DNA from: Rikenellaceae bacterium
GTDB lineage: Bacteria > Bacteroidota > Bacteroidia > Bacteroidales > Rikenellaceae
Length of the DNA: 64,000 nucleotides
NCBI GenBank assembly: GCA_017442365.1
Contig: JAFRZW010000007.1
Span: 186,001-250,000, forward strand
Reading direction: 5' to 3'
How positions within the stretch are numbered: position 1 is the stretch's first letter; every line of letters starts with the position of its first letter. The notes under the pieces are model-generated. The model did not search any database, was not told the DNA's origin, and saw only the letters and a program-made list of their open reading frames with translations. The translations under genes and the position numbers were made by a program. Positions 58,199 through 64,000 of this stretch are shown here, piece by piece.

Positions 58199-58228
58199 GT
58201 GGCCAATCATCACGTGATGGTTGGCCAC
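58199..58228. terminator. Hairpin between the PAP2-like gene and the DEAD-box helicase gene
   Basis: GTGGCCAATCATCA (58199-58212) pairs with TGATGGTTGGCCAC (58215-58228), one G-T pair and a two-base loop. It is located between two convergent genes with no strong T-run. Confidence 0.6.
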
Positions 58229-58232
58229 TGCT

Positions 58233-59675
58233 CTATTCTTGCGGAGTTGCGTTTGCGGGTTTGCGACGATGGTGTCGGCCGCCACGATGACGACGACGCT
58301 TCGTGCCTCCCTCTTGCAACTTGCCTGCTGACGTGCCCTCGGACGCAGTCGCCTTTACGGCTGCTTTCTCGGGTGCGGCTGCCTTGTCGGGCGCAGGTGT
58401 CGCCTTCTTGCTCTCAACCTTCTTTGCCTCACCACGCGGTTTGTCGCTACGACCACGACCACGCTTTGCGCCACCACGACTGCGACCCGAACGTCCTCCG
58501 CGACCCTTGCGCTCAAAGGCCTCGGGCGTATATGCTGGACCCTCGCCAACCGACTCGGGTAGGGGAGTCTTCTCGACCTCGCGCTCCATAAATTTCTCAA
58601 TGCGGTGGAATTTACCCTGCTCCTCTTGGCATACCAACGTTACGGCAGCACCCGTAGCCGCCGCGCGAGCCGTACGGCCGATACGGTGGATATAATCCTC
58701 GGGGTCGTGCGGTACGTCGTAATTGACCACCAGACCGATATCCTCGATGTCGATACCGCGTGCCACGATGTCCGTTGCCACCAAGATATCGACCTTATTG
58801 TTCTTGAAGTTGAGAATCACCTCCTCGCGTTGCGACTGCTCCAAGTCGGAGTGCATCGCAGCGACGTTGAATTTCATACGTTTGAGCACGTGAGCCAACT
58901 CCTTGGTCTTCTGTTTCGACGATGAGAAGATGATTGTTTTGGTATCCTTTGGCTCGGCAAACATCTCGCGCACGATACCCAATTTCTGACTCTCGTAGCA
59001 GATGTATGCCGATTGCGAGATCGCTTCGTTGGGTTTCGAAACAGCGATCGTAACCTCGGCGGGATCGTTCAAAATCGTGCGTGCCAACTCGCGGATCTTC
59101 GGCGGGAGCGTTGCCGAGAACATAATCGTCTGACGCTCCTTGGGCAGATACGAGATGATCTTCATAATGTCGTCGCTGAAACCCATATCGAGCATACGGT
59201 CGGCCTCGTCCAGAATGAGGCACTCGACGTGCGACAGATCGACGCCGCTATTGGTCAAATGGGCGATCAGTCGTCCCGGGGTTGCGATCACCACGTCAGC
59301 ACCCATCAACATACCGCGTTTCTGCACCTCCCAACCTTTACCGTCGCCACCGCCATAGACAACGGTGGTCGATACGGGCAGAAAGTACGAAAAGCCTTGA
59401 AACTGCATATCGATCTGCTGTGCCAACTCGCGTGTAGGCACGATGATCAGCGACTTTACGACGTTATCGGGGTTGCCCTCGATCGTGAGTCGATTGAGCA
59501 ACGGAAGGGTGTAGGCGGCAGTTTTGCCCGTACCCGTCTGTGCACAACCAATTATATCTCGTCCCGCAAGTATGACGGGAATGGTGTGCTCCTGAACAGG
59601 CGTCATCTCGACGAAGTTCATCGCGTCCAGACCATCAAATACTTCGGGTTCAAGCTCTAATTCCGAAAATTTCAT
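58233..59675 (-). CDS. DEAD-box RNA helicase
   Basis: The 480-aa helicase has the Q motif region (FSELELEPEVFDGL ... TPVQ), Walker A AQTGTGKT (45-52), DEADRMLDMGF, FSATL, and in the second RecA domain ATDIVARGIDIE and HRIGRTARA. A C-terminal tail (about 385-480) is low complexity, rich in K, R, G and Ala (GRGGRSGRSRGGAKRG), as in RhlE-type helicases. It probably remodels mRNA and ribosomal RNA, particularly in the cold. It is last of three leftward genes (yitT-like, miaB, helicase), 29 bp after miaB. Confidence 0.93.
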   Translation of the reverse strand: MKFSELELEPEVFDGLDAMNFVEMTPVQEHTIPVILAGRDIIGCAQTGTGKTAAYTLPLLNRLTIEGNPDNVVKSLIIVPTRELAQQIDMQFQGFSYFLPVSTTVVYGGGDGKGWEVQKRGMLMGADVVIATPGRLIAHLTNSGVDLSHVECLILDEADRMLDMGFSDDIMKIISYLPKERQTIMFSATLPPKIRELARTILNDPAEVTIAVSKPNEAISQSAYICYESQKLGIVREMFAEPKDTKTIIFSSSKQKTKELAHVLKRMKFNVAAMHSDLEQSQREEVILNFKNNKVDILVATDIVARGIDIEDIGLVVNYDVPHDPEDYIHRIGRTARAAATGAAVTLVCQEEQGKFHRIEKFMEREVEKTPLPESVGEGPAYTPEAFERKGRGGRSGRSRGGAKRGRGRSDKPRGEAKKVESKKATPAPDKAAAPEKAAVKATASEGTSAGKLQEGGTKRRRHRGGRHHRRKPANATPQE

Positions 59676-59704
59676 TGAGTTGTTTGCTTTGTCCTTAATC
59701 CCTT

Positions 59705-61066
59705 TTATCCTTCGATCGCCTCGCCGAGCAGAGTTGCTGACGAGCAGCTGGTTACACGTACTCGTACATAGTCGCCCTTGCCATAATCACGGCGGTCGAA
59801 TACGACAACTTTGTTCTGCGATGTGCGACCGAACAACTGCTCTTCGCTACGTTTCGACGTTCCCTCGACCAGCACGGTGAACTCCTTGCCCACGTCGCGG
59901 CGGTTGCTTTCGAGCGAGAGCTCGTTTTGCAGGGCGATCACCTCATTCAAACGGCGAATCTTCTCCTGCTCCGACACGTCGTCCTTCATCGTCTTTTGTG
60001 AACGAGTGCCCGGGCGCTCCGAATATTTGAACATAAATGCCGACGAGTAGCCCACCTCACGCATTAGCGACAAAGTCAGCTGGTGATCCTCCTCGGTCTC
60101 GGTGCAGAAACCCGAAATCAGGTCGGTCGTGATCGAGCAATCGGGCATATAGCGACGAATCGCTGCAATGCGATCCAAGTACCATTCGCGGGTATATTTG
60201 CGATTCATCAGCTGCAACATACGCGAGCTACCCGATTGTGCGGGCAGGTGAATATGGCGGCAGATGTTTGGCATCGAGGCCATTGTTTCGAGCAGTCGGT
60301 CGCTGATATCTTTGGGGTGCGACGTGGCGAAACGGACGCGCAACAGAGGCGAAATCTCAGCCACCATACGGATCAAATCGGGGAATCCGATCTGCTCCTC
60401 GCCCTGCTCCCAACGATACGAATTGACATTCTGTCCGAGCAGCGTTACTTCGCGGTATCCCGCCTCGAACAGCGCACGAGCCTCAGCCACAATGGTCTGT
60501 GGGTCGCGGCTACGCTCGATACCTCGCGTGTAGGGCACAACGCAATATGAGCAGTAGTTGTTGCAACCGCGCATAATCGACACGAATGCCGTAACTCCGT
60601 TCTTGTCCAGACGCACGGGAGCGATCTCGGCATAGGTCTCCTCCTTCGAAAGCTCGACATTGACTCCGTGTCCGCCTGCCTCGGCAACTGCCAACAATCG
60701 TGGCAGGTCGCGGTACGAGTCGGGACCTGCAACCACATCAACGGCATATTCGCCCTCGGTGAGCTGCTCTTTCAGTCGCTCGGCCATACAGCCAATCACG
60801 CCCACAACGACCGAAGGCTTTGCCTTGCGATAGCGGTCAATCTCGCGCAGACGACCCCAAATGCGCTGCTCGGCATTGTCGCGGATCGAGCAGGTATTGA
60901 GCAGTATGGCGTCAGCCTCGGTGATCTGCTCGGTGTAACGCCAACCCTCGTCTTGGAGGATTGAGGTTACGATCTCGCTATCGCCGAAATTCATCTGACA
61001 GCCGTATGTTTCGATATATAGTTTTTTGCCATCGCCCGTCAGCGGGCGCAGTGATCTGATTTCCAT
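59705..61066 (-). CDS. miaB: tRNA-2-methylthio-N6-dimethylallyladenosine synthase
   Basis: The 453-aa radical-SAM methylthiotransferase adds a methylthio group to i6A37 of tRNA. The N-terminal UPF0004 domain has three conserved Cys (ETYGCQMNFGDSE with C23, LLNTCSIRDNA, VIGCMAER), the radical-SAM cluster sits in MRGCNNYCSYCVVPYTRG, and a C-terminal TRAM domain (about 385-450, with TVLVEGTSKRS) ends it. Length and motifs match MiaB better than RimO or MtaB. It lies between the YitT-like gene (27-bp gap) and the helicase gene. Confidence 0.95.
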   Translation of the reverse strand: MEIRSLRPLTGDGKKLYIETYGCQMNFGDSEIVTSILQDEGWRYTEQITEADAILLNTCSIRDNAEQRIWGRLREIDRYRKAKPSVVVGVIGCMAERLKEQLTEGEYAVDVVAGPDSYRDLPRLLAVAEAGGHGVNVELSKEETYAEIAPVRLDKNGVTAFVSIMRGCNNYCSYCVVPYTRGIERSRDPQTIVAEARALFEAGYREVTLLGQNVNSYRWEQGEEQIGFPDLIRMVAEISPLLRVRFATSHPKDISDRLLETMASMPNICRHIHLPAQSGSSRMLQLMNRKYTREWYLDRIAAIRRYMPDCSITTDLISGFCTETEEDHQLTLSLMREVGYSSAFMFKYSERPGTRSQKTMKDDVSEQEKIRRLNEVIALQNELSLESNRRDVGKEFTVLVEGTSKRSEEQLFGRTSQNKVVVFDRRDYGKGDYVRVRVTSCSSATLLGEAIEG

Positions 61067-61093
61067 TTTTATGGGTTTGAACGTTTTTTGAGT

Positions 61094-62050
61094 TTAGTTG
61101 GTGCTGATAGCCTCCTCCTCAGGGAAGGGTTTGAAGCCCTCGCCATAGGTATCGTAGGCATCGACAACAACGAGGAATGCGCGCGGGTCGATCTTCTTGA
61201 TCTGGTTCTGAACGCTTACAACCTGATTGCGGCTCACAACGAGGAAGATCATCTCCTTCTCGGCACCCGAGTACATACCGCTTGCCTTGATGTATGTGCC
61301 GCCACGCTTGATGTCGTTGATGATCAGACTGCGCAGCTCGTCGGTGTGCTTGCCGTCGGTATTGATAAACAGCAACTTGTCGTAACTTGCACCGTCGATC
61401 ACATAGTCGATCAATCGGGTCGAAATGTAGATCGTGATGAGCGAGTAGAGAGGCAACTTCCAATCCTGCAATACGATGATACCGAATATCACGACCATCG
61501 AATCGACTAACAAAATACCATTCGAGAACTTGATTTTGAAATACTTTTGCAGAATCATCGCCACGATGTCGGTGCCACCCGTAGTCGCTTGGTTGCGCAC
61601 TACAAGACCCACACCTACACCAATCAGCACAGCACCGCAAATCGACGCCAGCATAATGTCGTTCGACAGGTCAATTTTGCCGTCGAGCAGCGTTGCGGGC
61701 GACTGCTTGGTGATATCGTCATAGCTCAGGTAGGTCATAATGTTCATAATACCGGGGGTGGTCAGAGCCGCCACAACGGTACGTGCGCCGAAACCACCAC
61801 CGAAGATGATGATCGAAAGCAGCATCAATGGCACATCGAGCATATAGCCGAACGTACCCACCTGAATATTGGGGAAGAGGTGGTGGAGTACGATCGAGGT
61901 ACCATAGACACCTCCGGGTACGATATTGTACGGGTTGATGAAATAGACGAATCCGGCGGCCAAAATAGTACAGCCGAGGAAGATCATAAACCACGATTTC
62001 CACCAATCGAAGGTGCGAACCGATTGCGCTAATGTAAGGTTATGTGCCAT
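61094..62050 (-). CDS. YitT-family membrane protein with DUF2179 domain
   Basis: The 318-aa protein has 5-6 transmembrane helices (about 18-205), with the typical YitT sequence FINPYNIVPGGVYGTSIVLH and later ATTGGTDIVAMILQKY. A C-terminal cytosolic DUF2179 domain (about 225-318, LRSLIINDIKRGGTYIKASG) follows. The function of the family is unknown; a role as a transporter or channel regulated by the cytosolic domain has been suggested. It is first of a leftward three-gene unit; the promoter is divergent from that of plsY. Confidence 0.9.
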   Translation of the reverse strand: MAHNLTLAQSVRTFDWWKSWFMIFLGCTILAAGFVYFINPYNIVPGGVYGTSIVLHHLFPNIQVGTFGYMLDVPLMLLSIIIFGGGFGARTVVAALTTPGIMNIMTYLSYDDITKQSPATLLDGKIDLSNDIMLASICGAVLIGVGVGLVVRNQATTGGTDIVAMILQKYFKIKFSNGILLVDSMVVIFGIIVLQDWKLPLYSLITIYISTRLIDYVIDGASYDKLLFINTDGKHTDELRSLIINDIKRGGTYIKASGMYSGAEKEMIFLVVSRNQVVSVQNQIKKIDPRAFLVVVDAYDTYGEGFKPFPEEEAISTN

Positions 62051-62088
62051 AATCGAAACGAAAGAAAATTGTTGTCAAAATTTGGATA

Positions 62089-62116
62089 CAAAGATAAACT
62101 TTTCCGCCTAAACAAA
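62089..62116 (-). promoter_or_regulatory. Candidate promoter of the yitT-miaB-helicase unit
   Basis: The complement of 62089-62096 reads TATCTTTG and that of 62113-62116 TTTG, with a 16-bp spacer. It lies 39 bp before the start. Confidence 0.6.
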
Positions 62117-62170
62117 GAATACGCCAAGCCAAATTTATTGGAAAAATTATGAATTTCGGGATTTTATTCG

Positions 62171-62178
62171 TAACTTTG
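62171..62178 (+). promoter_or_regulatory. Candidate -7 element of plsY
   Basis: TAACTTTG matches TAnnTTTG, 42 bp before the ATG. GAGGT at 62212-62216 is a good ribosome-binding site, unusually clear for this window. Confidence 0.65.
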
Positions 62179-62220
62179 CCTAAAATACGCGGAGTGTGTA
62201 CCGTGTAAAATGAGGTAAAT

Positions 62221-62949
62221 ATGGTCGTTTTAAGTGTGATTTTTCTGCTGATCGTGGCCTATTTGCTGGGCTCAATTCCCAGCGCGGTGTGGATCGGCAA
62301 GCGATATTATGGAATTGACGTGCGCGAACACGGCAGCAAAAATGCCGGCGCAACAAATACCCTGCGAGTGCTTGGCCGTCAGGCTGCTATGCCTGTCTTC
62401 GCGCTCGATGTTTTGAAGGGCTTTGCCGCAGTTACGCTGATGAGCCTGATGAAGTATAGCCCTGCTGTGGGCGATAATCTTTTGACCATCTTCAAGCTGC
62501 TTGCCGTAGTTGCGGCGGTGTTGGGTCATATCTTCCCGATCTTTGCCGATTTCCGTGGTGGCAAGGGTGTGGCAACACTTGTCGGCTCGGTTGTGGCTAT
62601 TGCACCTTCGGTCATTCTGCTCTGTTTCGGAGTGTGGCTGGTAATCTTCATTCTGTTCAATTATGTTTCGTTGGCGTCGATGTGTGCAGGTGTTTCGTTC
62701 CCGATCTTCATCTTAGCATCGCCCCGAACAAACGAAAATATAGCACTGATAATCTTCTCGTTCCTTGTTGCAATATTGCTCATTTGGACCCACCGCAAGA
62801 ATATCTCGCGTCTGCGTGCCGGCACCGAGTCGAAGATCTCGATCTTCCCGACCGATGGTCATAAACCCGATGTCGATATCACGGGCAGCAATCTGCGCGG
62901 TGAGTGCGAGAAAGATTATGACGATCAACCGATCCAAGAGAAAAAATAA
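62221..62949 (+). CDS. plsY: Acyl-phosphate:glycerol-3-phosphate acyltransferase
   Basis: The 242-aa polytopic enzyme has about five helices and acylates glycerol-3-phosphate with acyl phosphate to start phospholipid synthesis. It has all three signatures: GSIPSAVWIGK (about 17-27), GSKNAGATNTLRVLG (about 38-52) and HIFPIFADFRGGKGVAT (about 104-120). The C-terminal 40 residues (about 205-242) form a charged tail longer than in classical PlsY. A GAGGT ribosome-binding site supports the start at 62221. The next gene, acyl-CoA ligase, begins 109 bp downstream and may have its own promoter. Confidence 0.95.
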   Translation: MVVLSVIFLLIVAYLLGSIPSAVWIGKRYYGIDVREHGSKNAGATNTLRVLGRQAAMPVFALDVLKGFAAVTLMSLMKYSPAVGDNLLTIFKLLAVVAAVLGHIFPIFADFRGGKGVATLVGSVVAIAPSVILLCFGVWLVIFILFNYVSLASMCAGVSFPIFILASPRTNENIALIIFSFLVAILLIWTHRKNISRLRAGTESKISIFPTDGHKPDVDITGSNLRGECEKDYDDQPIQEKK

Positions 62950-63058
62950 GATAAAACTACGATCTGGCGGTTGAATCAAACGGTATAGCGGTCAGGTCGT
63001 GAGTAAAAGGAGAAAATAAACAAAGTATTAATCCCCTTAAACCAAACTACAACAAATT

Positions 63059-64000
63059 ATGTTGCAAGAAAACCTGATTAAAATGTACGAGAAAAGTTTT
63101 CGTGAGAACCGCGAGATGCCGGCTCTGACCGATTACTTCAAAAAAGAGACTTTCTCGTATTACGAAATGGCCAAGGAGATTGCCAAACTGCACCTCCTGT
63201 TCAAAAAGGCCGACATCAAGCAAGGCGATAAGATTGCGTTGATTGGCCGAAACAACACCCGCTGGTGTATTTCGTATATGGCGACCATTACCTATGGCGC
63301 AACAATCGTCCCCATTTTGCAGGACTTCAATCCCAATGACATTATTCACATCATCAACCACTCGGAGAGTAAGTTGCTCTTCTTGGGCGATACCTATTGG
63401 GATAATATCGAGCCCGATCAGATTCCTAATATCAAGGCTGTATTCTCGCTGACCGACTACCACGCGATTTATGAGCGCGATGGTCATTCGCTGACCCGCT
63501 ACCAGTCGGACATCATCAAGCACTACCGCACGGCTTACCCGCGTGGTTTCCGCACCGAGGATATCAAGTATCCCGATGTCCCGAACGAACAGCTGATGTT
63601 GCTCAACTATACTTCGGGTACGACAGGTTACTCGAAGGGTGTAATGCTTACGTGCAACAACCTGACGGGTAACGTGCTTTTCGGTATCACCGAGATCAAC
63701 CCCGACACTAACAACACCTTCCTCTATCGAGGTTCGCGTTCGTTGTCGTTCCTGCCGTTGGCTCACGCCTTTGGTTGTGCATTCGATCTGCTGGCTCCGT
63801 TGGCTACGGGTGGCCACGTAACGCTGCTCGGTCGTATTCCCGCAGCTAAGATCCTGATGCAGGCTATGGCTGAGGTGAAACCGACGATTGTCTGCTGCGT
63901 GCCGATGATCCTCGAAAAGATCTATCGCAAGCAGGTGGTGCCGATGTTGGAGAAGAAGCCGATGAGTATCGCAATGCGTATTCCGTTGCTCAATACGGCA
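63059..64000 (+). CDS. Long-chain fatty-acid--CoA ligase-like AMP-binding enzyme (partial)
   Basis: The gene starts at the ATG 63059-63061 and runs off the window with 314 codons visible. The N-terminal AMP-binding domain begins MLQENLIKMYEKSFRENREM. The P-loop motif YTSGTTGYSKGVML lies at about 182-195 and the later FLPLAHAFG is typical of ACSL-type acyl-CoA synthetases. The family activates fatty acids with ATP and CoA; the chain-length class cannot be deduced from this half. It follows plsY with a 109-bp gap in which no terminator or promoter was identified with confidence. Confidence 0.9.
   Translation, partial: MLQENLIKMYEKSFRENREMPALTDYFKKETFSYYEMAKEIAKLHLLFKKADIKQGDKIALIGRNNTRWCISYMATITYGATIVPILQDFNPNDIIHIINHSESKLLFLGDTYWDNIEPDQIPNIKAVFSLTDYHAIYERDGHSLTRYQSDIIKHYRTAYPRGFRTEDIKYPDVPNEQLMLLNYTSGTTGYSKGVMLTCNNLTGNVLFGITEINPDTNNTFLYRGSRSLSFLPLAHAFGCAFDLLAPLATGGHVTLLGRIPAAKILMQAMAEVKPTIVCCVPMILEKIYRKQVVPMLEKKPMSIAMRIPLLNTA

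Noticed and set aside
1..64000. tRNA, rRNA and insertion-sequence genes
   Set aside because: No cloverleaf-like segment, rRNA sequence or transposase reading frame was found when the intergenic regions were read; very degenerate copies could have been missed.

Overview
The window is a continuous 64 kb piece of a Bacteroidota chromosome, most likely a moderately GC-rich Bacteroidales such as Alistipes or another Rikenellaceae. That placement is inferred from several signs. There are repeated TAnnTTTG -7 promoter elements. lpxC and fabZ are fused, and a NagB-like domain is fused to a PIG-L deacetylase. There are DUF5689 lipoproteins beside a TonB-dependent-receptor-type barrel, and an NADH-independent set of typical Bacteroidales housekeeping genes. 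No rRNA, tRNA, transposase, integrase, phage gene or CRISPR array was seen. Both ends cut genes: the C-terminus of a DusB-type protein on the left and the N-terminal half of a long-chain acyl-CoA ligase on the right.

Layout. 0-6 kb: end of dusB, a MORN-repeat exported protein, a K+/H+ antiporter, a TonB-like protein, and the lipid A genes lpxC-fabZ and lpxA. 6-11 kb: a leftward run of a long PurF-type amidophosphoribosyltransferase, a NagB-like/PIG-L fusion and a canonical nagB. 11-19 kb: a BASS-type transporter, small membrane and exported proteins, an M48 lipoprotein, an Lrp regulator divergent from metY, and an ECF sigma / small membrane protein / GIN-domain operon. 19-27 kb: phosphoesterase, small barrel-like protein, aroQ, a flippase, alkaline phosphatase and GH20 hexosaminidase. 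27-33 kb: a leftward heavy-metal efflux operon (His/Cys-rich protein, CusB-, CusA- and CusC-like). 33-37 kb: outer-membrane barrel plus two DUF5689 lipoproteins. 37-48 kb: obg, ald, serB, an MscS channel, an NSS transporter, and a three-gene lipid/LPS glycosyl-transfer operon (GT39, GT2, LAB_N). 48-54 kb: degenerate M23 protein, dxr, rseP, a divergent GalM-like epimerase, a YfcE-like phosphodiesterase and a stand-alone Clp-N-like protein. 54-64 kb: asnS, rpoN, a PAP2-like membrane protein, a DEAD-box helicase, miaB, a YitT protein, plsY and the acyl-CoA ligase.

Much of the content serves the cell envelope: lipid A synthesis, envelope proteolysis, RND efflux, TonB-linked uptake, phospholipid precursors and LPS-type glycosyl transfer. 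Amino-sugar handling is also well represented (GH20, NagB, NagB/PIG-L, lipid A precursors).

The most unusual non-coding structure is a family of composite intergenic repeats at eight or more sites. Hairpin modules of three kinds are bracketed by arrays of a 7-bp unit, ATTCNNA on the left and its complement GAATNNT on the right. Several solo arrays abut stop codons in a constant polarity. One hairpin module shows compensatory base changes between its two copies. I do not recognise this family. Other points of interest are several proteins that keep a known fold but lack key catalytic residues, a 31-bp exact repeat in two promoter-like regions, and a probable autoregulatory operator of the Lrp gene.
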